Shown one piece after another: positions 47,291-57,200 of a stretch of 64,000 nt of DNA. Made by a program: the position numbers and the translations under genes. Origin of the DNA: Paracoccaceae bacterium (GTDB lineage Bacteria; Pseudomonadota; Alphaproteobacteria; Rhodobacterales; Rhodobacteraceae); the NCBI GenBank assembly GCA_024742705.1, contig JANSXZ010000011.1, forward strand, positions 1-64,000, read 5' to 3'. Position 1 is the first letter of the stretch. Each line of letters begins with the position of its first letter. The notes under the pieces were generated by a model that did not search any database, had not been told where the DNA came from, and saw nothing but the letters and a program-made list of their open reading frames with translations.

Positions 47291-47760
47291 CCGAACCCGC
47301 GGAAAAGCGGCTGCGCGAACTGGGGCTGGAGCTGCCGGACGACTGGGCGCCGCGCGGGCGGTTTCTTCCGTTTCGAAAGGACGGGCCGCTGGTGTGGTTG
47401 TCGGGGCAGATCAACGAATGGAACGGTGCGGTCACACTGACGGGGCCGGTCCCCGACACCGCCGATGGCATTGCGGCGGCCCGTTCCGCCGCGCGGATCT
47501 GCGCGCTGAACCTGCTCTACCGTCTGCGCACGGCCTGCGACGGCGATCTGGACCGGGTCGATGCGGTTGTGCGGCTGGGTGGATTTGTCAGCTGCTTGCC
47601 AGGATTTTCAAACAGTCCCAAGGTGATAGATGGCGCAACGGATGTGTTTGTCGAACTCTATGGTGATCGCGGGTGGCATGCACGCACGGCTGTCGGTGTT
47701 GCCGGCCTGCCGGGCAATGCCGCTGTCGAGGTTGACGCGGTGATCCGACTGCGCGACTGA
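47287..47760 (+). CDS. RidA-like (YjgF/YER057c/UK114) protein
   Basis: The 157-residue protein belongs to the divergent RidA subgroup with an N-terminal helix (AEKRLRELGLELPDD) and late segments VDAVVRLGGFVSCLPGFSNS and HARTAVGVAGLPGNAAVEVD. RidA proteins deaminate reactive enamines or imines. Members linked to amide or pyrimidine degradation act on intermediates of those pathways. Its start overlaps the allophanate hydrolase stop by 4 bp, so it belongs to the same operon. Confidence 0.85.
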   Translation: MTEPAEKRLRELGLELPDDWAPRGRFLPFRKDGPLVWLSGQINEWNGAVTLTGPVPDTADGIAAARSAARICALNLLYRLRTACDGDLDRVDAVVRLGGFVSCLPGFSNSPKVIDGATDVFVELYGDRGWHARTAVGVAGLPGNAAVEVDAVIRLRD

Positions 47761-47786
47761 CACAGGCGAGGGTGGTGCCGGCCCTG

Positions 47787-49001
47787 TCAGCCCGTGCCGG
47801 ACGCGGACGCAAGCCCTGGCAACGGCAGAGATGGCGCACGGCCTTCCAGATCCTGTGCCAGTGCCAGCGCCGATGCCTCGCCGCCGGGACGTGCGGCCAG
47901 CATGATCGCGCGCGGCCGTCCGATCCGGTCCAAACCCCAGGGCAGGCACACCAGCGGCCCGCCGAAGACCGTCCAGGGCGTCAGCCAATGCTGATACCCG
48001 GTGGTGCCGTCCAGCGGCGGCGCGCCTTCGGGCACCGGAAGCGTGACGATCACATCGGCCTCTGCGTGCTCTGTCCAGAACACCGCGCGCGCGTCGCGCA
48101 GGCGCGCGCGTGCCGCGTCGGCCTGCCCGGGTGAAACCGCGCGCCCCGCCTGCAATGCGGCCAGAAACCCCGGCCGCAGCAACGCGCTGCGGCCATCTTC
48201 AAGATATGCGCCATGGGCGGCGGCGGCCTCGTGGATCATCACGGTGCGGTGATCCGCCACAATCGTGTCTACATCGGCCCGCAACGCGGCCGCGCGGACG
48301 GATGTGCCGCCGTCACGGCACGCATCGGTGGCCGCCTGCAGCGCGTCATGCTGATCGGCCTCCGGCAGAATGTGATGCCCGAACAGGCCAGACAGGATGT
48401 TCAGACCCGAGGTTTCCACCTTGTCCAGTGCCGTTTCCGACATGGTTTCAAAGGCCTGCCGCGCAATGTCAACAGATCGCGCGATCACGCCGGGGGTGTC
48501 GAAGCCCGGCGCCAGCGGCGTGATGCCATCTGTCGGCAACCGCCCATGGCCCGGTTTCAGACCAACCGCACCGCAATAGGCAGCGGGACGGCACAGCGAA
48601 CCGGCGGTCTGGGTGCCCAGCGCGAAATCGACGATCCCGGCGCCAACGGCGGCCCCCGATCCGCTGCTCGACCCGCCGGGCGAGCGGGTCAGGTCGTGCG
48701 GGTTGCGGCAATCCGTTGGGTCGGTAAAGGCAAATTCGGTGGTTGTGGTCTTGCCAACCACGGTTGCTCCGGCGGCGCGCAGACGGTGCACGATGGTGGC
48801 GTCGCGCGGCACCGGGCCAGCGCCGTCACAGACTGCGCTGCCGTTGCGGGTGGGCATGCCGGCCACGTCGATCACATCCTTCACCCCAAAGTACAGCCCC
48901 GCAAGGCTTCCGGGCGCCAGCGGCGTCTGGGTCTGCAAATGTGCGAAGGCATGCAGATGCCGGTTCCATTCGGAAAGATCGGGGTGCGGTCTGGGGGTCA
49001 T
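47787..49001 (-). CDS. Amidase-signature family hydrolase
   Basis: The 404-residue amidase has lysine in LYFGVKDVIDVAG and the Ser-cisSer motif in RSPGGSSSGSGAAVGAGIVD, with the glycine/serine stretch of the family. It is shorter than AtzF and lacks its C-terminal domain. It converges with the RidA gene across a 26-bp gap. A linked catabolic role with the neighbouring operon is plausible but unproven. The substrate is unknown. Confidence 0.88.
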   Translation of the reverse strand: MTPRPHPDLSEWNRHLHAFAHLQTQTPLAPGSLAGLYFGVKDVIDVAGMPTRNGSAVCDGAGPVPRDATIVHRLRAAGATVVGKTTTTEFAFTDPTDCRNPHDLTRSPGGSSSGSGAAVGAGIVDFALGTQTAGSLCRPAAYCGAVGLKPGHGRLPTDGITPLAPGFDTPGVIARSVDIARQAFETMSETALDKVETSGLNILSGLFGHHILPEADQHDALQAATDACRDGGTSVRAAALRADVDTIVADHRTVMIHEAAAAHGAYLEDGRSALLRPGFLAALQAGRAVSPGQADAARARLRDARAVFWTEHAEADVIVTLPVPEGAPPLDGTTGYQHWLTPWTVFGGPLVCLPWGLDRIGRPRAIMLAARPGGEASALALAQDLEGRAPSLPLPGLASASGTG

Positions 49002-49062
49002 CCGGCAGATCCTTGCGATGTGGCGCCACGACCGGGCCGAATCCTCGGGACGCGGCGCAGGG

Positions 49063-49089
49063 CGCGGCCCGCCGGGCAGGCGGGCCGCG
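49063..49089. terminator. GC hairpin after fumA
   Basis: CGCGGCCCGCC (49063-49073) and GGCGGGCCGCG (49079-49089) form a perfect 11-bp stem with a 5-nt loop, just past the class I fumarase stop on the minus strand. No T-run follows, so termination is inferred. Confidence 0.5.
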
Positions 49090-49098
49090 ATCGGGCGA

Positions 49099-50604
49099 TC
49101 AGGCGGGCACGGGCGTGCGGCGCCAGGCGGCTGGTCCGGTTTCGTGGATCGAGTTTCCGCGCGTGTCCACCGCCACGGTCACCGGCATGTCTTCGACGCG
49201 CAACTGGTAGATCGCTTCCATGCCCAGTTCCTCGAATGCGACTGGCCGCGCCTCCTTGATGGCCTTGGACACCAGATAGGCGGCCCCGCCGACTGCGATC
49301 AGATAGGCCGCCTTGTGCTTGGCGATCGCCTCGCGGGCGGCCTTGCCACGCTCGGCCTTGCCGATCATCACCTTCAGCCCGGTGTCACGCAGGATGCGGT
49401 CGGTGAACTTGTCCATCCGGGTGGATGTGGTGGGGCCGGCGGGGCCGATGGCCTCGTCTCCCACCGCGTCGACCGGCCCGACATAATAGATCGCCCGGCC
49501 TTTCAGATCGACGGGCAGCGGCGCGCCCTGGTCCAGAAGATCGACCATCCGCTTGTGCGCGGCATCGCGTCCGGTAAACAGCGTTCCCGACACCAGAAGC
49601 GTCTGCCCCGGTTCCAGCGATGCGACCACCTCGTCGTTGAGATCGTCGAGATCGATGCGCCGGGCATGCGCGCTGGCCTGATCCAGAAGGATTTCAGGCC
49701 AGTCGCCCACATCGGGCGGGGCGAAGCTGGCCGGGCCCGAACCATCCAGGGTGAAATGGACGTGCCGCGTGGCCGCACAATTCGGGATCAGCCCGACCGG
49801 CAGCGATGCCGCGTGGGTCGGGAACGACCGAACCTTGACATCCAGAACCGTCGTCACACCGCCCAGCCCCTGCGCGCCGATGCCCAGCGCATTGACCCGC
49901 TCGTAGATTTCCAGACGCAGTTCCTCGGCCCGGTCCGACGGGCCGCGGCGCAGCAGGTCGGCCATGTCGATGGGTTCGGACAGCGCCGCCTTGGCCAGCG
50001 CCATCGCCTTGTCGGCGTTGCCGCCGACACCGATCCCGAGGATGCCCGGCGGGCACCATCCCGCGCCCAGCGTCTCGACCGTATCGACAACCCAGTCGGC
50101 GACCGATCCCGACGGATTCAGCGTGGTGAACTTTGACTTGTTCTCGGACCCGCCACCCTTGGCCGCCAGTTCCACATTTATCTTGTCGCCGGCAACCATT
50201 TCGACCGTCAGCATACAGGGCGTGTTGTCGCCGGAATTGCGCCGCGCGCCGAACGGATCCACCACGACGGACGCGCGCAGCGGATTGGTGTCGCGCAGGT
50301 AACCCTGGCGCGTGCCTTCGTCGCATATGTCCTGCAGGGCGCGCGAGAAATCGGTTTTCGCCTGCACGCCGACACGGATGTGGATGTTGGCCGCGCCGGT
50401 ATCCTGACAGATCGGCCGGCGGCCCAGCGCGCACATCCGCGAATTCACCAGGATCTGCGCCATCGCCTGTTTCGCGCCAGGGTTTTCCTCGCGCTCCCAT
50501 GCAGAGGACATGGCGCGCACGAAGTCGGGCGGATGGAAATATGAAATATATTGCAGGCCCTCGGCGATCGAGGAAATCAGATCTTCTTCGCGAATGACGG
50601 TCAT
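49099..50604 (-). CDS. fumA: Fumarate hydratase class I
   Basis: The 501-residue Fe-S fumarase has cluster cysteines in PICQDTG, GWCPPG and PNCAATRH, the three-cysteine pattern of the 4Fe-4S group. The C-terminal swivelling domain has GPTTSTRMDKFTD. It interconverts fumarate and malate and is oxygen sensitive, in contrast to the fumC product at 30499-31890. It has its own start at 50604, with the RTX gene upstream on the same strand. Confidence 0.95.
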   Translation of the reverse strand: MTVIREEDLISSIAEGLQYISYFHPPDFVRAMSSAWEREENPGAKQAMAQILVNSRMCALGRRPICQDTGAANIHIRVGVQAKTDFSRALQDICDEGTRQGYLRDTNPLRASVVVDPFGARRNSGDNTPCMLTVEMVAGDKINVELAAKGGGSENKSKFTTLNPSGSVADWVVDTVETLGAGWCPPGILGIGVGGNADKAMALAKAALSEPIDMADLLRRGPSDRAEELRLEIYERVNALGIGAQGLGGVTTVLDVKVRSFPTHAASLPVGLIPNCAATRHVHFTLDGSGPASFAPPDVGDWPEILLDQASAHARRIDLDDLNDEVVASLEPGQTLLVSGTLFTGRDAAHKRMVDLLDQGAPLPVDLKGRAIYYVGPVDAVGDEAIGPAGPTTSTRMDKFTDRILRDTGLKVMIGKAERGKAAREAIAKHKAAYLIAVGGAAYLVSKAIKEARPVAFEELGMEAIYQLRVEDMPVTVAVDTRGNSIHETGPAAWRRTPVPA

Positions 50605-50702
50605 CTCGGCTCTCTTCCATACGGCGGATCATCTATGCGCGCATACCATCGCGGTATTCGCGCAGCGCGACAACCACGCCCTGCGGTTTTTCAGCAAATT
50701 TT

Positions 50703-50752
50703 CCGGCGCCGCATCCGCCGGCCCCCTGCGGATGCGGCGGTGTCGGCGCCGG
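50703..50752. terminator. Nested GC-rich inverted repeat after the small RTX gene
   Basis: CGCCGCATCCGC (50707-50718) and GCGGATGCGGCG (50728-50739) are a perfect 12-bp stem with a 9-nt loop, nested inside CCGGCGCC (50703-50710)/GGCGCCGG (50745-50752). It lies just after the RTX stop (50760, minus strand) and before fumA. It is probably a terminator or mRNA 3' stabiliser, though no U-run follows. Confidence 0.6.
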
Positions 50753-50759
50753 CGGGCCG

Positions 50760-53700
50760 TCAGACCTGGAACATCGTGTCGCTGATCTCGCTCAGCGTCA
50801 GACCCTGCAACAGGATTTCGACACCCTGATCCGAAAACACCACATCGCCGCCCACCTGCGCCAGTTGCGCGCGCACCGCCGCCACGTCGGCATAGCCAAA
50901 GCCCTGCAATTCCAGCGTATCCCAGAGTTCGAAATCCACAACCCGGTCGGACGAGGCATCGCCGCTGGCGAAAACGAACCGGTCGGCCAGCGCGCCGCCG
51001 GCCAGCAAATCGTTGCCGGTGCCGCCTGTCAGGCTGTCGTCGCCGGCCTGCGCGCGCATCCAGCTTTCCAGCGGCGCGCGGGCGGCATTGCGGAACTCGG
51101 TGCTTTCGGAAAAGCCCAGAACCACATCCGCCCGGCCCGCACCGCCGTCGAGCCGGGCCAGCCATTCGCCTAGCCCGGCGGCATCGGCATCGCGGTTCAG
51201 CACGTTGCGATACAGCAGGTTGACGAAACCGTCGTTCGGCAGCGCGCCATAGGTGTTCTGAAACTCGACCGAGCCGACGAAGCCGTCGATCACGGTGTTG
51301 AGCGGCGTGCCATCGGCCAGCCGTTCCAGCCAGGCGCTGAACCCGCCCAGATCGGGGTCGCGGTCGAGGGTGGCGCGGTAAGCGCGGAACACCTCGTCGG
51401 ACCACGCGCCGGGGCTGCGTGCGGCGGTAAAGCCAGCGGCCGCCGCCACCGTTGCCGCGATGAATTCGGGGCTTTCTGAAAAGCCCACGACCACATCGGC
51501 GCGGCTGGCCCCGGCGGTCAGCTGTGCCAGCCATCCATTCAGCCCGGCGGCGTCCGCCTCGCGCCCCAGCACGTTGCGGTACAGCAATTCGACAAATCCG
51601 CCGGACGCCAGCGCACCATAGACCGCCTGAAACTCGGGGCTGTCGACGAAACCGGCGGCCGCGCCGCGCAGGTCGATCTGGCCGTTGGTGATCTGTTCGA
51701 CCCACCCGGCGTGGCCGGCCCGGTCTGGCGCGCGGTCCAGCGTGGCCTGGTACAGCCGATAGACCTGGGCGGCCTCGGCGGGGGCGTAGCCGGCCAGATA
51801 TCCGTCGCCGATCAGCACGTCCGCATCGGCGCCACCCGACAGCGTATCGGCCCCGCCGTTGCCCACCAGCGTGTCGCCCAGCGCGGTGCCGGTCAGGGCT
51901 TCGGACGTGGCGGTGCCGTTCAGCCGGTCGCCCCGCAAGAGATCCCCCAGCGCGAAACCGCCATCGCTGAACTGAACCCTTTCAATCCCATAGAGCGTAT
52001 CGGTGCCTTCCGCCGACACGATGCGCGCGCCGTTGGCAATCGGCGTGACCTGGGCGTTCGCCCGCGCCACGTTCAGAACCGCGGTGTCGGTGCCGCTGAA
52101 GCTGCCTTCCAGCGTGTCGTTGCCCGCGCCGCCCTGCAAGGTGCTGTCGCCTTCGCTGCCATGCAGGTAGTTGTTGCCGCCATCGCCGATAAGCACGCTG
52201 TTCTGCGGGCCCGACACCCAGGCATTGCCGATCGAGATCAGCGTATCGAAGACAGCGGGCGTGGCCTGGGAATAGGCCCGGCCCTGGGCCAGATCGACCA
52301 CGAAGGTAAAGCCGGTGTCGCCGGGGTGGTCGCGTTCGAGGTAACGCCGCAGCGTGTTCACGCCGCTGCCGCCGTCCACCGTATCGGTGCCGGGCCCGTC
52401 GTTCAGCTCGTCGTCGCCGGCGCCGCCTTCCAGAACGTCGTCGCCGGCCTCGCCCCAGACGGTGTCGTTGCCGTCGCCGGCGCGCACCGTGTCGTTGCCG
52501 GCGCGCGCCTCGACCACGTCGTTGCCGGCGCCGGTGTCGATCAGTTCGGCGTCGTCCGTGGCGACGATGATGTCGTTGCCCTGGGTGCCTTCGATGTCGG
52601 GCGTTGGCGTTGCGCCGCCGCCACCACCGCCGCCGGCGCCCTGGCCGACGGTCATGCCAAAGCCGTTGCCGCCGATCAACAGGCCGGTGGCATCACCGAA
52701 GATCACCGATTCGGTTGCGAATTCATAGCGGGGCAGGGGCAGGACCGGGCCACCGACCGGCGCGCCGCTGGCATCGAAGGATTGCATCACGCCGGTGTTG
52801 TGGGCGGAGTTCTCTACCGGGGCATCCGAGTTGATCGTCTGGTAGGTGATCACGAACCCGCCGCTATCCAGCGCATGGGCCTGCGGCCCGTATTGATCGC
52901 CGGTGCCGAAGGTGGTGTTGACGGCGGTGACCGGCCCCGCGCCGGTGCCATCCGGGTTGAGGATGCGGAAATAGACGCCGGTGCCGCCGGCATCCGCCAG
53001 CGCATCGTCGCGATTTTCCTGCCAGGTTGCGACCACGCGGCCATCGGCCAGCGTTTCAACATCCAGCCCCGAGCGGGCCACGAAGGTGCCCCCCGATCCG
53101 CCGTTGATCTGGTAGGCGGCGCCGACCGGGTTGCCCTGCAAATCGAAAAGGCGCCCGGTGACAGGTGTCTGCGTGGCCAGGATCGAACCGTTGCCCCAGA
53201 TCATCACGATGCCCGAGGGCGTTTCGGCCAGGTCGACCACGCGCGGCGCTTCCAGCGCATTGGTCGCCGGCGCTTCGGATGTGGCCGAAAGCGTGCCATC
53301 GGGGTTGAAGATCGCCAGACCGCGGAAATTGTCGGCGATGGCCAGACGTCCGTCGGCCAATTGCAGCGGGGCCGAGGGGCCATAGCCAAAGGCGGGCTCG
53401 GCATAGGCCAGCCGTTGCATGGTGGCATCCAGGGGCGCGCCCGTCGCATCGAAGCGGCGCATGTAGTGGCTTTCGATCAGCGGCGGATCGCCGTCGAAGG
53501 GATCGCCGGGCCGGAAGATGTAGGTGAACAGTGTCAGTGTTCCGGCGGCGTCGGTCAGTGCGCCGCTTACCCTCTCCTCGTAACCGGCGGGCGGGCCGTC
53601 GGGGATCAGTTCGTTGGTGGTGTAGCGTTGCGGCGCGATCTGCGGGGTGCCGTCGGGGTTCAGAACCGTGAAGTATCCCAGCCGGTCGCCGGCATCCAGC

Positions 53701-53828
53701 CAATGCAACAGCACCTTGCCATTGGCCAGTTCGATCGTTTGCACCGCAAGGATCTGCGCCACGCCAACGGTGTTGTTGGGCCGGTCGCCCGTGAGATCAA
53801 GAAGTGTGCCACCCGTCGTCAGAGTCAT
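50760..53828 (-). CDS. RTX/DUF4214 extracellular protein (about 1,022 residues)
   Basis: Order of parts: residues 1-400 contain six or more similar units with the pattern YFxxLNPDGTP or FDxxGxPxG, suggesting a beta-propeller. Then come a glycine linker, RTX nonapeptide repeats (about 413-495: GNDVVEARAGNDTVRAGDGN and similar), a short RTX block at about 640-685, and DUF4214 repeats (about 688-923). The DUF4214 repeats carry VYRLYQATLDRAPDRAG, GFVELLYRNVLGREADAAG and GFSESPEF. A C-terminal module (about 930-1022) ends DVVFSDQGVEILLQ. No N-terminal signal is visible, so type I secretion is likely. The ATG at 53828 is set by domain content. It is divergent from the giant gene. Confidence 0.82.
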   Translation of the reverse strand: MTLTTGGTLLDLTGDRPNNTVGVAQILAVQTIELANGKVLLHWLDAGDRLGYFTVLNPDGTPQIAPQRYTTNELIPDGPPAGYEERVSGALTDAAGTLTLFTYIFRPGDPFDGDPPLIESHYMRRFDATGAPLDATMQRLAYAEPAFGYGPSAPLQLADGRLAIADNFRGLAIFNPDGTLSATSEAPATNALEAPRVVDLAETPSGIVMIWGNGSILATQTPVTGRLFDLQGNPVGAAYQINGGSGGTFVARSGLDVETLADGRVVATWQENRDDALADAGGTGVYFRILNPDGTGAGPVTAVNTTFGTGDQYGPQAHALDSGGFVITYQTINSDAPVENSAHNTGVMQSFDASGAPVGGPVLPLPRYEFATESVIFGDATGLLIGGNGFGMTVGQGAGGGGGGGATPTPDIEGTQGNDIIVATDDAELIDTGAGNDVVEARAGNDTVRAGDGNDTVWGEAGDDVLEGGAGDDELNDGPGTDTVDGGSGVNTLRRYLERDHPGDTGFTFVVDLAQGRAYSQATPAVFDTLISIGNAWVSGPQNSVLIGDGGNNYLHGSEGDSTLQGGAGNDTLEGSFSGTDTAVLNVARANAQVTPIANGARIVSAEGTDTLYGIERVQFSDGGFALGDLLRGDRLNGTATSEALTGTALGDTLVGNGGADTLSGGADADVLIGDGYLAGYAPAEAAQVYRLYQATLDRAPDRAGHAGWVEQITNGQIDLRGAAAGFVDSPEFQAVYGALASGGFVELLYRNVLGREADAAGLNGWLAQLTAGASRADVVVGFSESPEFIAATVAAAAGFTAARSPGAWSDEVFRAYRATLDRDPDLGGFSAWLERLADGTPLNTVIDGFVGSVEFQNTYGALPNDGFVNLLYRNVLNRDADAAGLGEWLARLDGGAGRADVVLGFSESTEFRNAARAPLESWMRAQAGDDSLTGGTGNDLLAGGALADRFVFASGDASSDRVVDFELWDTLELQGFGYADVAAVRAQLAQVGGDVVFSDQGVEILLQGLTLSEISDTMFQV

Positions 53829-54206
53829 GTTCCGGTCCAATCGCAATTGCCAATCGGATGCACGGGGCACGCGCAAAGCGCAACTTCCCCGGCGCCCGCA
53901 GTATCCGCAGATTAAACCTCCTGCGCATTCCCGCAACATCGAAGAACATGCTGCGCTTTTTCCCGCGCATTCCGTGCGGGGCTTCGCGCCGATGCGAATC
54001 GTCGCCACCGGCGCCGGGCACGCGCTGGCCCGGCCAGGCACCACTGTCGCGGGGCGCGCGCCAAAATACCGTCTCGCGCAGGTTTGTCAGCGAAAGCGAA
54101 ACAATGCCCCGGCATCGGCCACGAGGCGCCTTGTTTCTGCCCCGGTTCGCTTGCCCGGCGAACCCATAAATGCAAAGTTTGATACACCTTCAGCAAGGTC
54201 GCATTG
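53829..54206. other. 378-bp intergenic region between divergent giant genes
   Basis: No gene, terminator or long repeat is visible. It should hold two outward promoters. The last 40 bp before the giant gene (54165-54206) are AT-richer and may include its -10. The frame of the smaller gene stays open upstream to 54044, but the peptide there is cysteine/arginine-rich and not protein-like. Confidence 0.4.
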
Positions 54207-57200
54207 ATGCCATCGTTCTTTTCATACGTCGCCACCGGCGCCAGCAACACCGCTAAGTTTCTGCGCAACAAACCGGTGAGCGCTGTTCAGGTGGCCAAGG
54301 CGGAAGGCGCGATCTTTGCCGCATCCTATTCGCTTGCGGATACGTCGAACCCGGCCGGCTTCGGCGCGCCGGACCCCGACGAAACCGCTAACGAAGAGGC
54401 GCTGCGCAAGCTGTTCGACGTGCTTTCCATCGTCACGTCGATGGCCTCGCTGACGATTCAGGCCGTAGATCTTCTGACCTTTATCAAGCGCAACAACCTG
54501 ACAACAACCGTCAACGCGCTGGAACGGCTGGACCTGCAACTTAAGTATATTCAGGGTTTGGCGGAAATCAGCCAGAAGGTGCCGGTGACGACGATCCGCG
54601 GGCTGGGCAAGACGGTCGAGCAGGTGATCGACAATGCCGAGGACCGGCGCGAACAGGTCGCCGATGAGATCGTCGAACTGAACGATGACGCGGACCGCTA
54701 CATCAAGAACCTCGAGCGGCTGAAATCCGCCCTTGGGCCGCTGGACAAGGCCGGGCTGGTCTTCGCCGCGCTGGAAGTTGTGATCGATTACCACATCGAG
54801 GCCTTCGAGATCACCAGCGCCGCGGCGATCGCCACGGCCGAGGCGATGGCGGATTTCACCGAAGCCATGGCCGAAGAGATCGACATCACCTCGGAAGGGG
54901 CGGGCGGGCCGCAGACCGCGGCCAGAACCACCGGCGCCGCGCCCGAGGCAACCGCCCCCGAAACCGCCGCTTCGGAAACCGCCGCGCCCGAAGCCACGAC
55001 CCTGGAAAGCATCCCCGCGTCGGATGTGCCCGATGTATTGACCAGCGACAAGACCGCCGAGATGCCCGAGGACATCGGTGACGCCCTGGCGGCGTTCCAG
55101 GCCACCTGGGACGAAAGGGTGCTGGACCGTGTCGCCGCCTTCGAACTGGCCGAAGATCTGCTGTCGCTGATGATCGCGCTGGCCGAAGATCTGACGCCGG
55201 GAAATGTGGACGAATGGTTCGGCCAGATCGAGGACGCCTTCGGGACCGTTTCCAACGTCGAGCCGCCCGATGTGATCATCGAGGCGCTTGATGCGCTGTC
55301 GCAGGCCATAGAGCCGCTCAGCAAGGCGGCATCGGTGGTCAGCTACGTCTATGACAAGATCAAGCCGGTGCTCAACGTGCTGTTCGGCCTGTCGTCGATC
55401 ATCGACCGGATCATCGACCGCGTCGACAAGGCCGTCGGGCTGAGCGCGCTGCGTGAAAGCATCGAGACCGAGATCAGCGAGGCGATCGAGGATCTGTTCG
55501 ATCCAATCACCGAGGCGCTCGACCTGCTGGACCTGGTGGATTTCGACCCGCTCCAGGATCTTGTCGACATCATGCCCCAGATCCTGGATGCGCTCGAGGT
55601 TCTGACCGAGGTCGCCCAGGAACTGGCGACGCAGCCGCTGGGCGTGGCCGCCGAACTGAGCGGCGCCGACCAGCAGATGAGCGGGCGGTCGCAGCTGATC
55701 GGCCACACCGGCGACGACCAGATCCGCCTGTCGCTGGACGCGCGCTATGACGCCGACGGTCTGGGCGGATATGGCCTTGGCTCGGATGGCAGCGATACGA
55801 TCACCGGCACCGCGCGGCCCGACCTACTGGTCGGCGGCACCGGCGACGACGTGATCTTCGGCCTCGCCGGCGACGACCTGATCTTTTCCGAGGCCGGCGC
55901 CGATCAGGTGACGGCCGGCGCGGGCGCGGATTCGGTGATGGGCGGGGCCGATGACGACACGCTCTATGGCGGCGACGACGCCGATCAGGTCTATGGCGGC
56001 ACCGGCGCCGACCAGGTGTTCGGCGGCGCCGGCGACGATGCGCTTTTCGGTGAAACCGGCGACGATTACATCGATGCGGGCACCGGCAACGATACGCTGC
56101 TGGGCGGCAGCGGCGTCGACACGCTGGTCGCCGGATCCGGCGACAACGTTCTGGATGGCGGAGACGGGATCGACGAGATCCGCACCAGCGGCGACACCGA
56201 CGCCACCCATGCCACCATCGACGCCACCGCGCGGCTTTTCGGCGGCGCCGGGCGCGACAGCGTGGTTCTGCCCGACGATTTCGCCGCCGGCGCGGTGATC
56301 GAGGACGGCGTGTATTTCGATGGAGGCGCCAACATCGACACCATGCTGCTGGGCAGCGTCGATGTGGACCTTCTTGCGCCCTTTGTCGAGAATTTCGAAC
56401 GGCTCGAGGTGATATCCGAGACCGGCGAAACCAAGACGATGCGCACCGTCGCCGAAACCCTGACCGAGTTCGACGAAGTGCAGCTGGTCGGTGACGGCGC
56501 AATCGTGATCGAGATTGCATCGGGCGATCTGGACATGGATGTGGTATCGGCGACGCAGGCGGTGACGCGGGGATTTGGCGGCATGGCTCGCTATCAGAAC
56601 CCGCAGGACGGCGCCGAGGCCGGCACCGAGGGCACGCCGCTCAGCACCCAGACCGCGCTGACCGTGCAGTTGCACGATGCCGGCGGGCGGGTGGATGCGC
56701 CGCGCAGCGGCACCACCGGCATCACGCTGGCAGGCGGGGCCGGAGACGACACCCTGACCGGCGGCCTGGGCAGCGACATCCTGCGCCCCGGACTGGGCGC
56801 GGACATCGTCGATGGCGGCATCGGCGACGAGGGCAACCGTTTCGTGATCTACGGCGCGGTCGGAGATGTGATCCTGGGCACGCCCGACGATCTGGACGGC
56901 GACCTGATCAACAGCTTTTCGAACCGCGTCGACCGGGTCCGGCTGACCGGCCGCGACGATTTCACCATGTCGTTCACGCTCGGCGCCGAAGACACCGAAG
57001 TCGCCATTTCCGATCCCGACAGCGGCGCGCTTTTGTCGACCTTCACGATCTCGGGGCTGTTCCCCAAGCTGATCGCGTTGCCGGGATCCTATGTGGATGA
57101 AACCGGCGCGACGGTGGTGTTTACCGAGATCCTGTCGAACAACGTGCCGCCGACGGCGGTGGACGATGATCTGACGGCGCAGTTTCAGGGCGAAGGCGAC

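Noticed and set aside
51711..53915. 734-codon plus-strand open frame opposite the small RTX gene
   Set aside because: It is a mirror of GC-rich repeats, its peptide is histidine/arginine/glutamine-rich without any fold, and the RTX frame explains the region.
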